Positions 48,389 through 60,062 of a stretch of 64,000 nt of DNA are shown here, piece by piece. Under the pieces are notes generated by a model. The model saw only the letters and a program-made list of their open reading frames with translations. It searched no databases and was not told where the DNA came from. The stretch covers positions 31,612,001 through 31,676,000 of the forward strand of contig BSWB01000006.1 of assembly GCA_033239125.1 (NCBI GenBank). The letters are read 5' to 3'. A program made the position numbers and the translations under genes. Every line of letters starts with the position of its first letter. The first letter of the stretch is position 1. Origin of the DNA: Fagopyrum homotropicum (Eukaryota > Streptophyta > Magnoliopsida > Caryophyllales > Polygonaceae).

Positions 48389-49048
48389 GGTTTATATATA
48401 TATACGGTTCCGGTGAGGAGGATCCTTGCAGATAGGAATGAGGAGAGCCGGGGTGGTGACATGTGGCATGTCCCGTCACCGTTTTTTTTTTTCGAGATTT
48501 TTTTATAAATAAAAATTGGTGTTCATATTTTTATAAGTATGTGTTCATTTTTCTTACAACAATGATGTTCTTGTTTTTTTAAAGTAAGTGTTCATTTTCT
48601 AAAGAGTCATTGTTCATTAAAATATTTTTTTTGGATTTTTTTTCAAAATTATACTTTTCTTTCAAATCGTGTCAAAAAATATGATGTTCATTTTTTTACA
48701 AGTATATGTTCATTTTTTTTACCGCTATGATATTTATAATATTTGGAGTAAGTGTTCATTCTTTTAAGAGTCAATGTTCATATTTTTATTAATAACTGTT
48801 CATTTTTTGTTAGAATCGGTGTTTATATTTTTATTACTATTTCTTTTTTTCAAAAAAAAAGAAAATTATTCGTAGTTATTATTAATTATAATATCTACCT
48901 AAATCTCAACCCTTAATACTCACCATCCGATAGTCTAAGATTGTTCTCATCTCAACCCTTAATACTCACCATCCGATGATCTAAGATTGTTCTCATGATA
49001 CACAATTTATAAGATTGTTCTCATGAGAACCGCACCCTATATATATAA
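48354..49048. mobile_element. TA-microsatellite-flanked element, right end like the one at 51463
   Basis: A TA repeat lies on the left (about 48354-48386) and a short one on the right (CTATATATATA, 49036-49046). The right end, reverse-complemented, begins AGGGTGCGGTTCTCATGAGA, closely matching the left arm at 51463 (GAGGGTGTGGTTCCCATGAG). The interior contains many TGTTCATTTTT words and a tandem pair of CTCAACCCTTAATACTCACC (about 48905 and 48952). It is non-coding. Confidence 0.55.
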
Positions 49049-49256
49049 CTAAAAAAGTGACGTCCCAAACGAAGTAGATCCGTATCGACTTTGTTAAACA
49101 ACATATAAACCATATCAACACATACATTCTCATACTAAAACAAATTTATTACCACAAATAACTATTGCTTCACACTTGTATTGCATTTTGTTCTATAACC
49201 ATATGCTGAAATGTATAGTGTTCTCTATGCTTTAACACATCTTCATCCCAACAAAT

Positions 49257-50443
49257 CTAGTCACTCTGACCATTCAGTAGATTAGCAAACGTGATTTTTC
49301 CGCCATAGTTCTTCTGCAAGTTATCAAAGTGTCTGCAGATCTCCACAACATCCTTTTCTTTTATCTTTCCCATCTCCTTCAGCTTGTATACAACATACTC
49401 AGATTTACTGCACAGACAAATATACCAAAAATCTCTTACTGTAAGCAGTCAGAAACTGAACATAGTTATGTAAACACAAGAAGTGAAGAAACTAACCTTA
49501 TAGACCCATCATTATCACAATCAGCAGCAACAAGATCACCAAGAGTCATCTTCTTCTGAAGAACCCATTTTGTCATTTGTCTATTCCTTCTATCAATCCT
49601 AAGCTCAGTGATGTACACAAGAGCTCGCGCAACCATGAGAGTGCTGACCAAAAGCCAAACAATGGCGAAACACCGCCCTTGTAGTGTCTTGAAAGAGTAA
49701 TATCCATATCCAACAGTAGTAACGGAAGTCACAGAAAGATAAAAGCTATCAACCCAAGATTCTTCCTCTATAAAATGCGCACAAACTGTCCCAAAACCTA
49801 TACAAAACACAACAACACCTAAAGCTAAACAAACTTTAGTCCTCATTCTCATGAACTTGAACCGATTCTCGTCCATCGAGTCAAGTAAATCTTTCTCTTG
49901 TCGATCAAGAACGTACATAACGAGCTCGCTAAGGAGAATATAGATGAATCCAAACCCAGCAAGGATGAAAATGCAAGTGAATAGTTTTGTGAAGGTTGTG
50001 TTTGGGACAATATCTCCATACCCAATTGTGCAAAGTGTAATAACTGTGAAATATAATGCATCTATTGGGGCAATTGTCTTATTACCATTGAAATTTTCAT
50101 AGTTGAGAATGAAAACTGCAAGACCTGCAATGACATAAACAAACAAGCCAAAAAATGCCAGTTTAACGATGTGAGATCTTGGCTGCTTGGGATTATAAAC
50201 ATCTGAATCATCAGAATCTCCGGGCGATTCGAGCTCATCGCTGATTATAGGAGGAGCAGAATTTGATCTAACTCTAAGCCTTCTCTTCTCTATTAAGCCC
50301 GCAATTATATTCTTGAGTGAATATCTTGGAGTTGAAACGAGACCTGGCAGAAAAGCTTCATTGGTTAAATCACTTCTATATGTGGGTGTTCTTGATCTTG
50401 CTGATCTTGAGGTTTCAGCAATGGTGATTAAAGCTTCATCCAT
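49257..50443 (-). CDS. two-pore potassium channel (TPK/KCO family), two exons
   Basis: Exons 50443-49497 and 49407-49257 join with GT..AG to give 365 aa. TPK channels are four-transmembrane, two-pore K+ channels, mostly in the vacuolar membrane, where they release K+ in response to Ca2+ and 14-3-3 proteins. Seen: an N-terminal RVRSNSAPP, a good RSxSxP 14-3-3 site; TM1 (HIVKLAFFGLFVYVIAGLAV); pore 1 TLCTIGYGDIVP; TM2; TM3; pore 2 SVTTVGYGYYSF; TM4; and a C-terminal EF-hand whose loop DCDNDGSISKSE spans the splice junction. Pore 2 has Tyr where GYGD is almost universal (codon TAT where GAT would be expected). One EF-hand is seen, while some family members have two. Phases close and no frame damage exists. 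Confidence 0.94.
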
Positions 50444-51007
50444 GAGATTATGAACTTAGACTTTAATCAACACTTCTTTTTCGCACATATTTGGTTCGCA
50501 GGCTTTTATTTGTTCTTTGGTTGATTTGCTGTCAGCTACTAGTCAACCTTAATTAGTTTATAAATGGTTTATGTGTTAATGGTGAACACGTCATGTAATT
50601 TTGTAATAGGGTTATTGTCATTTGACTTGTTTAATATTTTTTGTCACGATCTTGATTAACAAGACAACATCCTTTTTGTTTCAAAAATGGATACCTAATT
50701 GATTGTTACATTTGAAAAAGTATAGGATGGTTTGTGCTATATAGGGCTGTGTTTTAGAGTACGGTCATAATTCTGGTAAAATATTCCGAATAGTTATGGT
50801 AATTATCGCTTATAATTAGTGTTTTAAAAGGCTTGAAAGGTAGTATGATTGCGCGTCCAGACACCGAAAGGCATTGAATCGTACCGTAGCCCACGAAATA
50901 ATCAGAGCATGAAGTAGTGTTCTAAAATTATTAGCTTCTAGAGATTGAATTTGAGTCGGAGAAGGGAGATTGAAGCTCAAAACTAAAGAAATGAAAAGAT
51001 GGAAGAG
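50444..51007. other. upstream region of the TPK gene, no element recognised
   Basis: Non-coding, AT-rich. No promoter element could be assigned with confidence. Confidence 0.5.
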
Positions 51008-51302
51008 TAGGTTGTATGATTAGGATTCTGCGTGATCGGACCGGATCAGAAAATACGGTCCGATCCTATATGATAAATATCTAGTTGTTATGGTTTGTTC
51101 CTTGATATTACAACCTGTTTTGGACTGTAATGTTTCAGTCCGAACTATTTGTGTACACTTTTAACAGTTTTTGAAAAAAGTGGATAACCGTCGGACCAGA
51201 CCGCATTTAACTTATACAAAAAAATATATTTTAAAAATAGTCAATATGGTCCAGAACCGGACCGTTAGATTACAATCCTTTTTGGACCGTTTATACAACC
51301 CT
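51008..51302. mobile_element. probable decayed hAT MITE
   Basis: Left end TAGGTTGTATGATTAGGATT and right end, reverse-complemented, TAGGGTTGTATAAACGGTCC give imperfect inverted ends of the hAT type. GGACCG/CGGTCC words are frequent in both subterminal parts. The flanking 8 bases do not match, so either boundary may be off or the copy is old. Confidence 0.4.
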
Positions 51303-51405
51303 AATAATGAATATGTCATGTTTAATTGTCACGAGAATATTTGTGTTTAATTCATAAATGTTTTGTGTTTTTGTGTTTGAGTTGGTAACGTAAAAATCCA
51401 TCAAC

Positions 51406-51408
<3 letters not shown>

Positions 51409-51465
<57 letters not shown>

Positions 51466-51748
51466 GGTGTGGTTCCCATGAGAACAACCTCTAACGTGAG
51501 AACATGAAAACAATCGTACACCGTTGGACGTGAGTATTAAGGGTTGAGATTTAGAGTAGATATCAAAAATAATAATAACTACGAATAATAATAATTAGGA
51601 ATCCAACAATAATTACGAATAATCCACTCAACCAACAATAACTACGGATAATACATTAAACGATATGACACATTCGTAACAAAACTGATAATAATTACGA
51701 ATCTGTTCTCATGTTCTCACGTTAGGGGGTGTTCTCATAGGATCTATA

Positions 51749-51804
<56 letters not shown>
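51409..51804. mobile_element. inverted-repeat element inside a TA microsatellite (micron-like)
   Basis: The core 51463-51751 has arms of about 42 bp. Left: GAGGGTGTGGTTCCCATGAG then AACAACCTCTAACGTGAGAA. Right, reverse-complemented: GAGTATAGATCCTATGAGAA then CACCCCCTAACGTGAGAACA. TA repeats of about 50 bases abut both sides (51409-51462, 51752-51804). The interior is non-coding with AATAATTACGAATAA-like words. Insertion into TA repeats resembles the rice 'micron' elements (established knowledge). Confidence 0.65.
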
Positions 51805-51807
<3 letters not shown>

Positions 51808-52391
51808 TTGTATGATATTTTTTTGATTTTGAGATGTTGAAGACTTTGAAAATAAATGTTTAATATATAATTTATATTATATGAAATTTGGATAGGGTAA
51901 AACAACAAATAACAATTCTTCACTAGGAATAAAGATAAAAAAAAAAAAAAGAAGTTAGATTTCTAAAATTATAAAACATGTAGGTTAATCAAAAAATTCA
52001 CTAATTAGTGCTCGTATATATCTGAAGTCATTTTTCAAAAAAACTATTTACAAGCTCAATTTTAGACATGTATGTGTATCTTATATCGACCGATCAAGCA
52101 TATTAATATTCAGTTGGTCTCGTGATAAAGTGATGTTAAAATGTAAATTTCTTAATTTTGAAAAACATGTATGATTTAATAGTTCAAGGGATTGTCCTCG
52201 TGGTCCATGCTCTCACACGTAAGGTTGTTCAAACGGTCCGGACCGAACCGTTTCACTGCTAGTGTGAAGCGGTTCATGGATTAGACCGGACCGTAACAGT
52301 CCGGTTCATCACGGTCCGGTCCAATACGGACCGTAATTTCCGGTTCGATCTATTACTACTGTATAATTCTATATTATCTATATTATTTACT

Positions 52392-52522
52392 GTGGCCCAT
52401 TAAGGGGATACCCTCCCAATACCAATTTTTTGGTACATGTCTCCAGGAGGATTCGAACTCGAATCTCCGGACTAACACTTAAGGAGTCTAGCACCACAAC
52501 CACTAGACCAACTGAGTATTGG
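52392..52522 (-). mobile_element. tRNA-derived SINE
   Basis: On the minus strand, CTCAGTTGGTCTAGTGG holds an A box (TGGTCTAGTGG, 52500-52510) and GAGTTCGAATCC (52449-52460) is a B box at tRNA spacing. A non-tRNA body ending near GGGTATCCCCTTAATGGGCC follows. T-stem pairing is poor, so this is not a tRNA gene. Confidence 0.6.
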
Positions 52523-53140
52523 TGCCTAGTCTGGACATTGGTTGTACTTTACAGCATATACAGGCAAAAATCTGTTTAAAGCTATGAAAATGACTTTTCT
52601 CTTAAAAAAGGCGAATTTTACTAAACATCCTTATATTTTAGATATTTGCAAAAGCCACAATAGGCTTAAATTAAAACATTAATATTTAAATACCTCATAA
52701 AATTACCAATAAACGTAAACTCCTATCGTTAAGTTAGAAATTTAAAACACAACGTTAGCAAATTAAAAATACCCAAAGGTGGATATTAAAATAATTGTTA
52801 AAAATCTAAAATATAAGGATGGTTGAAACATTATGTTAGATCAAAGACTTTTACTAAACGTCCTCATATTCAAGACGGTTCCTATTAAATATGACGCGAG
52901 TTGAGTCAGTCACACTCATTTTAGTCTATGATCTAAAGCATCAACCCCAACACTTAAAATTTCATCTAAATAACCATTCATGAATGTTTCATTTTGTTAT
53001 ATCAAGATGAATGCGAAAAATTCAAGTAATAATGTATAATGTAACACTTTTTTATTTTTATTGAAAAAGAAAAGAAATTATACATGTTACTTTCAAGAAG
53101 TACACCGTCCTAAAATATTGTTGTGTAACAGAATGTCAAC
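52523..53140. other. intergenic, no supported gene
   Basis: AT-rich, with no recognisable coding region or element. Confidence 0.5.
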
Positions 53141-53143
53141 CAC

Positions 53144-53811
53144 TTCTAAATAACAAACTCATTCCTCCTATAAATTAGGTTTGAAGACCTAGGCGACACA
53201 ACATTATTATGCAAGACATGTTGCACCCTCTTAAAAATGTCAACGACACTTGACGCAACAAAACCAAACGTGTCAAAAGCTAACGAAAGAAACACATGTT
53301 GGGTTTCAATGCAAACTCTTTCATGCTTAGTCACCTTTGCATATGTCACCCAAAGGGTCGCATTACCAACCACAAAAGCCTACTCCTTAAACAAACCAAC
53401 AGAGAGACCCCGTCAAAAGCATGTTTCTCACTCAAATACTAACACATCCGCCGGCCTCAACGTAGACCTTCCTTTACGCGGATTAATCAAGAAGGTCACA
53501 TTGTGCCTTCTTCTTAGCCGAAATCCTTGCTCTCCTAGACACGTCACATAAAATATCCCAAACCACACCATGCCTATATTTGAAGTAGTGAGTTATTTAC
53601 AATGAACCGCATGCTCTCAAAAGCATCCAAAACCCTCAGAAAATTGGGCATAAGACAAATCGCAGCAACCGGGAACAAAGGACTCATAAAGACGACAATT
53701 AAGGATCACACGATACTTAACAGGAGACGTACATTGTCCAAGTTCTTTACGATGCTTTTCGTTACGAAATAGAATTGTGTTGTATATCACCACAAAAATC
53801 TCGACAAACAA
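53144..53811 (-). pseudogene. retroelement relic, copy 1 (same family as 6559-7623)
   Basis: A minus-strand frame at 53146-53373 reads VTKHERVCIETQHVFLSLAF, SVVDIFKRVQHVLHNNVV and SPRSSNLIYRRNEFVI. This matches the C-terminal part of the relic at 6.6 kb residue for residue in many places. Further upstream pieces follow in shifted frames to 53811. It is clearly more decayed. Confidence 0.7.
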
Positions 53812-54251
53812 AGTGCAGAAAAAAAAGATAAGTAAACAATCATGAAACTTACCGATAATCTACCCTACAATCCGATCTTTCTTCTCTTATGAAATTTTGA
53901 GTTAGAGAGAGAGAGATCAGTCCTTTAACGCGAGACTTATAACTTATACAAGCTTACTATTTGTGCGGACAAGTATACCATGAATCCATATTCCTTATGC
54001 ACAACTCCCTAGCGCTCATGCAAAGTCTGTATATGCAACTCTGGCACGTATGTGGAGTCTGCATGCGCACTAGACTTTCCTTGTGCCTCAATCTAGAGAC
54101 ACGTGCATAGTGGATAAGGCATAATAATGAAAAATGGAGAGGATGTGCACTACGTGGCCGACCCCAACTAGTCTTGGGGCACCCTCTTAAAAAATTTCAA
54201 CGAAACTTGGCGCAAGAAAACCAAACGTGTCAAAAGCCAACGGAAGAAACA

Positions 54252-55960
54252 TGTAAGATCCTAGTTTTCACCTTCACCGTCCCCGCGGTGAAGGAGGCCG
54301 CCCAACGGCCTTGGTGTCTATCACCGCCCCCGCGGTGACAAGCGGCCGCCCCTGTGGATATGCCTCTGACCGCAAAAATCTTCTTTCCTTTTCGGTTCAA
54401 TCTTGTTCCTATCTTAGAAGGTCTGATTTTCTTATCTTTGGACGACTTTCCTGGATCTACTAAACCCTAGAACGTCCTTCCTTTTATTTTTTCTTCCTCT
54501 TTTATAAATCCCCATCTTTTCCTATTTTTCCCGTTTCTTGCTTACGCTTTCTTCAAACCTTGAGTGTTGCAGTCTTGCTTCTTGTGATCTTGCTGAACGT
54601 GTAAGTTCTTCCTTCCTTTCTTCATCACGTTCATGTGTTGTTGCACCTTGCTTCTCTTTTGTTTCGTTTCCTCCATCGTTTCCTCTTTTCTTCTCCAAGA
54701 ATAAAGTTTGATCATTGATTCTTGTGGAGCGTTCCTTTGATGATCCTTTGTTGTTCACAGGCTCCCTTGGTTGAGTTGTGAAGTGTGTGAGTGTTGGAAG
54801 AGCAAGCTTTGGCCTTGTCGTGATTCTACTATCGTCGAGAAGCCGACAGTGCTCTTGCGCCAAAATCCGCCCCCGCCCCTGAGAATTTCCCCTTTGCCGC
54901 CCCTGCGCGCCTTCGTCTAGCCGCCCTGCGGTTTCTTCTGCAGTAACTCCTGTTCTTGTGAGTTGCTTCCTTCCTTGCTTTCCTCGTTCCTTTCCTTGGC
55001 TCTCCTGGATGTTATTAACCCTTGTTGATCTGTAAGACTAAGGTTGAGACCTTAGCTTGTGTAGATCTCTTAGAGATCATGGAGACTAAAAGTTATAGAC
55101 TTCTAGCATTCGTCTCGGTTCTTGATTCATGATGCTTGTTGAACAGACTTCCTTGTGTCCCTTTCCTGAGGCTTTCTTGAGTGTTTGTTGAGTGTTGAGA
55201 TTACCTTCGAGTGCGGTAAGTCCCTTGGACTTACTTAGCTTCATTCCGCGTATTGGTTTGATTGTATTGGCTTGTTTGCATTGTTTACTGTTATATCTGG
55301 TAATCGGATTAGGATTGACCTTGTTATACCTTAATTGGCCCAAGTGTATTATAACCGGGCAGTTACAGCTTGTCCAGTTCGGAATGGGGAAACTGGGAGG
55401 TGCTCTTGCGACCAGTCCAGGAGGTGACAGAAGGATGCATATGTTCTATTCCTGTTGGTGAAAGGGTACGAAGGGGATATCGTAGCGATACTCGTGTAAC
55501 AACCATAAGTTGAATTAGTAGTTGGATAACCTAATGAAAGATAATAACCGGCTGTTGTGTGAGCATGTTGTGTGTTTACTTTACCTTATGAGTGTTTGTG
55601 CCTTTATTGTCTTTCCGATATGTAGAATGTTAGCTAACGGTTTATACCGATGTTGTAGATGTTCCACAGGTTCAGGATATTGCTGAGTGATCCGGATGGT
55701 GTGAATAGTCGGGGTTCCCGTACATTATAGGACGGGATCAGTTTTATGTTTATGTTTTTCTTTTTCTTTTTGTTTTGAACTCAGCTACGAGTCTTTTACG
55801 CTTCCTTTTATTTAAACCTTTGGTTTTATATTGAGTTTTGGTTTTCATTCGTCTGTGCCTTGTTGTAAGATTTGTTGTGTCGTTGCTACTCTAAGGGTCG
55901 GGACCCATTGTGAGGACCTAACCCGTAACGCTTCAAGTTCCTGGAACTTGGGGTGTTACA
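54252..55960 (+). mobile_element. solo LTR, 1709 bp, Ty3/gypsy (chromovirus/Tekay-like)
   Basis: Starts TGTAAGATCCTAGTTTT and ends CTTGGGGTGTTACA. Exact 5-bp duplications AAACA lie at 54247-54251 and 55961-55965. Removing one copy plus the insert leaves the sequence found uninterrupted in the neighbouring unit (...GAAACACATGTTGGG). TGTAA...GTTACA ends are typical of Tekay/Del-type LTRs (established knowledge). A TATA-like TTTATAAATC lies at 54502-54511. Two GC-rich inverted repeats of the form TCACCGYCCCCGCGGTGA lie at about 54277-54294 and 54319-54336. No internal retroelement sequence is attached. Confidence 0.92.
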
Positions 55961-55965
55961 AAACA

Positions 55966-56450
55966 CATGTTGGGTTTCGATGCAAACTCTTTCATGCTTA
56001 GTCACCTTTGCATACGTTGCATAAAGGGTCGCATCACCAACCACAAAAGCCTACTCTTCATTCAAACCAACAGAGAGACCCCGTCAAATCAATACAAGCA
56101 TGTTTCCCATCCAAATACTAACACATCCGCCGGCCTCAACGTAGACCTTCCTTCACACGGATCAGTCAAGAAGGTCATATGTGCCTTCTTCTTAGCCGAA
56201 ACTCTTTCTCTCCTAGACACGACCCATAAAATATCACAAACCACACCATGCCTATATTTGAAGCAGTGTGTTTTATACAATGAACCGCATGCTCTCAAAA
56301 GTATCCAAAACCCTCAGACAATTGGGCATAAGACAAATTGCATCAACCGGGAACAAAGGAATCATAAAGATGACAATTAAGGATCACACAATACTTAACT
56401 GGAGACGTACATTGTCCAAGTTCTTTACGATGCTTTTCGTTACGAAATAA
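55966..56450 (-). pseudogene. retroelement relic, copy 2
   Basis: Continuation of unit 2 after the solo LTR (its other part is 54180-54251). Minus-strand pieces include a Cys/His region (RACGSLYKTHCFKYRHGVVC) and a stretch ending RSTLRPADVLVFGWE, matching RSTLRSADILVFGW of the relic at 6.6 kb. Confidence 0.65.
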
Positions 56451-56709
56451 AATTGTGTTGTATATAATACAAGCTTACTATTTGTGCGGACAAGTACACC
56501 ATGAATACATATTCTGTATGCGCAACTCCCTAGCGCTCATGCAAAGTTTGTATGTGCAACTCTGGCGCGCATGCGGAGTCTGCATACGCACCAGGGTTTC
56601 CCTGTGTGTCTCAATCTTGAGGCACATGCATAGTGGATAAGGCATAATAATGGGAAAGGGAGAGGATGTGCACTACGTAGCCGACCCCAACCTAGTCTTG
56701 GGACGCATG

Positions 56710-58448
56710 TGATAGCATGTATTATAGTCTATATTTTGGGGCTAGTTTAGATGTTTTATCTTCATAAATCTGCATGTATGAATGTATATTCTATGATTAT
56801 ATTGTTGTTTTGTCTACCTTTGCGGGAATCGAGGTCTACACCTAGTTTCGTTGTAATTGTAGGTAAAATGGCACCTTTTGGACTAAAATGGAGCTAAGGA
56901 AGCTAAGGAGTCATTGAAGCTACATTCTGGAGCTATGAGAAGATCTCAAGGAGCATGGAAATGATCAAGAAGATTCACTTTGGACCAGATTCGAGAGATT
57001 TCAGATTCAGTTTAGATTCACCTCGGTCAGCTACAGTACCACCTCAACTGAGGTGATCTTGAGGAACGTCGCGACCGAGGCGAACACCCTGTCTCCCACG
57101 AGATCTTTATTTTTGGCTGAGATCTTTTATTTTTGGAAGGAAGATATCTTATGTTTTTTGCTGGATTTCTGGAAGGAAGATTTTATTTTAGGCTGATTTA
57201 TTTTAAGAGATATGAATATAGTTTATAGGAAATTATCTTTTTAAGATATTATTATCTTTGGAAGACAATTCTCCTATATAAAGGGTTGGATTTTCCACAA
57301 TTCACCCATCTTCGGATCCTGAAATCTACGGATCACATGCTGAGAGCATCCAGCAATTGAAGAAAGTATTGAAGGATTGAAGGTTGAAGGAAGGAATCAT
57401 ACTTGGAGATAGCTTTTGAAGGAGTTTGTAAGATCTTTTTAGATTGCTTTTGGTTTGTTGTCTTTGCTGATTTGTGATTGAGGAACGCTTGTTTGTTGAT
57501 TATTTGATTCAGTTATTGAGACCTTTTTCTTAAGGTTTTCTTGTTCGAATATTGATTCCTTTCCCATTAATTTGATTATTGTTATCATGATGGTTGTTGA
57601 CTAAGTTTCTTATGCGATTCTAGGGTGATTGGCTGAAAGTTGTGGGAAAGACGATGATAGAATGATCTTAATCCCAGCAGGACCCTGAAAGCTTGAGCCT
57701 TTATCTTAACCTCGCTCAGTCGTTGAACATCTCGGCCGGGGTGAAATCTGACTGAACGAGGTGAACCTTTTCCTGATCCTAACTGAATTAAGAATCCAGT
57801 TTGCCAAGTTATATCCTTATTACACCTTTCCTAGTTCAATGCAAGCCTAGGATGAGACTTACCCGGTGATTCCTTTGTTTGTTTACTTAAGATCATGAGT
57901 GTAGTAATAAAGGTTTATCCTTTATTGGGGTTTGAGTGTGCCTTCATCCCATCTTTGTGAGTTAGCCTGAGACTTACTTGGTAAAGGTTGATTCTATACC
58001 CTTAGGTGGTGTGTTGGTTTGAGGTTATAGTTCCTTTCCTTAGTACCTTGAGACTTACCCGGTAATAGGAGCTTCGGTTTGGGATAGTGAGTGGTGAGAC
58101 TTACCCGGTAATCTATTCCCACCTTAAAAACACCTTCCCCTTGCAAACATCAGCTTTGTCCGCGTTATATTTTGAGATCTTGAGTCGGAACCACAACTAG
58201 ATGATTTAATCCCTAGAATCCGCATTTCCTTTATCTGACTTTATATCATCTTTGATTGCTTTAATTTGTGGTTTTTAGTAATATTTGACTACCGATTTCG
58301 TGCTTTGTTTCACCATAGTCCCTGTGATCGACCTCCGGAATTCGTGCTTTTATTACAATTGATCCGTACACTGCAGGTTCGCATATTTTTCAAGCATACT
58401 TCTTGGGTTATAAATTTTAAAGCTTGCACACACATTTTGGAGCGAACA
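56710..58448 (+). repeat. E2 5' LTR
   Basis: Starts TGATAGCATG (E1: TGTTAGCATG) and ends TTTTGGAGCGAACA (E1: GGGGCGAACA), 1739 bp. A TATA box TATATAAAG is at 57274-57282. A palindrome cluster lies upstream (57020-57092, including CACCTCAACTGAGGTG 57040-57055) and another downstream (57709-57775). A recurring 'GAGACTTACCCGGTAA'-like phrase appears about five times at 57867-58115. Confidence 0.85.
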
Positions 58449-58454
58449 AGTTTT

Positions 58455-58472
58455 TGGTGCCGTTGCGGGGGA
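58455..58472 (+). promoter_or_regulatory. E2 primer-binding site (mutated tRNA-Asp type)
   Basis: TGGTGCCGTTGCGGGGGA, six bases after the LTR. It differs from the E1 site at two positions. Confidence 0.75.
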
Positions 58473-58576
58473 CTTGGTCTAGACCAAGCCGGTTTCGGTT
58501 GCCTTTCGGGGCTATTGCCCTTGTTGCTATTAACCACTCTACTTGAGCGTTTTTTGCAGGATCTTTTCTTAGGTTT

Positions 58577-60062
58577 ATGCGGAGAAATCGTGCTGGAAAG
58601 GAAATCGTTCCTTACGATCCCGAACCAGAAAAGACTTACAAGCGAAGATTGAAAGAAGCTAAGATGGCCAATTAAGACAATCGTGATCTTGAAGCTGATT
58701 TGAAGGAGGCATTGGAACAGCTACGCCTCAATAAGGAAGAACTGCAACGAGAGAGAGAAGAGACTCGCACTAGAATTAAAGTAATTGAAGCAGATATGGT
58801 TGCTCTAAGGGTCCATTTTCTTTCTCGACCGATCCCAGATCCTCGACCGAGGCAAGACCCAATTCATGTTGCCCCGGCCGAGATACATCCACCTGGGATG
58901 CCCATCCGAGATGTTCTTTTTGCTGGAATTCCACAACCCCTAGGACAGAGTATGGACCCCAATCAGCAAGTCAGGCGTCCAGGAGTCAACCTAGGTGATT
59001 TAGCTGAGCATGATTATGAACTTCGACCGCAAGTTCTAACTATGATCCGACAATGTCAATTTGGAGGTTTGGAAAGCGAGTCTCCGCTATCAGCATTTGC
59101 AAAACTATGAGATTTTGATGGAGACCTTGAGACCTTTAAGACTGGAGAATAACAACTACAAGTTGAGGCCTTTCTATTTCTCTTTGAAAGACAAGGCGCT
59201 CGCTTGGTATCAATCTCTTCCGGCCAGAAAAATCAATACTTGGGAAGAGATGACGACGGAGTTTCTTACTAAGTTCTTTCCTCCCTCTAAAACTGTTGAA
59301 ATGAGGGGAAATATCAATGCTTTTATTATGAATGACAAGGAGAGTTTGTCCAAGTCATGGGAAAGATTCAAGGATATTCTATTGGATTGCCCACATCATG
59401 GGATTCCAAAGATCGAGTTGCTGGAAATTTATTTCACGGGTTTGGATGGAGCGACTCAATTCAATCTTCAACTACTTTCAGCCGGCTCATTCATAGATTT
59501 GCCGATAGATGAAGCTTGAGATTTTATTGAAAAGCAAGCTTTACACATGGAGAAGTACTCCCATCAAGGAACTGAGAATGGAGCAAGGAGAGTTAGCTTC
59601 CAGGAAACATCATCAAATGGAGCTTAACTCACCTCGCTTAGCAATGAGGTAAAAGCATTGAAGGAACTTTTAGTAGCTCAAACAAAGAAGGAGCAAGATG
59701 GAGGATATCAAGGAAGAAACAACTATCAAGGGCCACGGAACAACAATTACAAAAACAACAGAAACTCCAACAACAACAATTGGAGATCCAATCAACAAAA
59801 TTCGGGTAACCCTTATTCTCATGCTAATAATGCTTTTAACCCCTCCTCTTCTTCTTCTACTCCATTGAAAAGCCAGGAGCCTGGATCGAGTTCGTCCCAA
59901 CCAGAATAGAAAGATGCAATGCTGGAAGCAATTTTGATCAAGCTCAACGCTATGGAGACATCAATGAATTCATTTTCGAAGGCACAAAAAGCCTTAGAGA
60001 AACAATTCTTTAACATGGCAAATGAAGCGCCAAGAGATCCAAGGAAGCTCCCAGCAAGGACA
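58577..60062 (+). pseudogene. E2 gag, broken
   Basis: ATG at 58577 begins MRRNRAGKEI, parallel to MRRSRNTEDL of E1. A stop falls at about 58672. A one-base frame change near 59085 splits the QFGGLESESP segment from QHLQNYEILMETLRP. Stops follow after SFIDLPIDEA (59517), after SSNGA (about 59625) and after SSSQPE (59907). The conserved AWYQSLP is intact here, where E1 has an amber codon. The Asn-rich tract (NNNYKNNRNSNNNNWRSNQQ) is shared. Confidence 0.88.

Larger units (their letters stand above)
53222..56702. repeat. tandem duplication of about 0.95 kb, second unit split by a solo LTR
   Basis: Unit 1 (53222-54176) starts GCACCCTCTTAAAAATGTCA and ends CCGACCCCAACTAGTCTTGG. Unit 2 (54177-56702) starts GCACCCTCTTAAAAAATTTC and ends CCGACCCCAACCTAGTCTTG. 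Unit 2 contains the 1709-bp solo LTR. Unit 1 has about 160 bp (about 53790-53945) not found in unit 2. Each unit carries the retroelement relic plus flanking non-coding DNA ending in GGATAAGGCATAATAATG and GAGAGGATGTGCACTACGT. Confidence 0.85.

Noticed and set aside
52222..52350. hAT element start TAAGGTTGTTCAAACGGTCC
   Set aside because: The left end and CGGTCC-rich subterminal DNA look right, but no inverted right end or 8-bp duplication could be found before the SINE.
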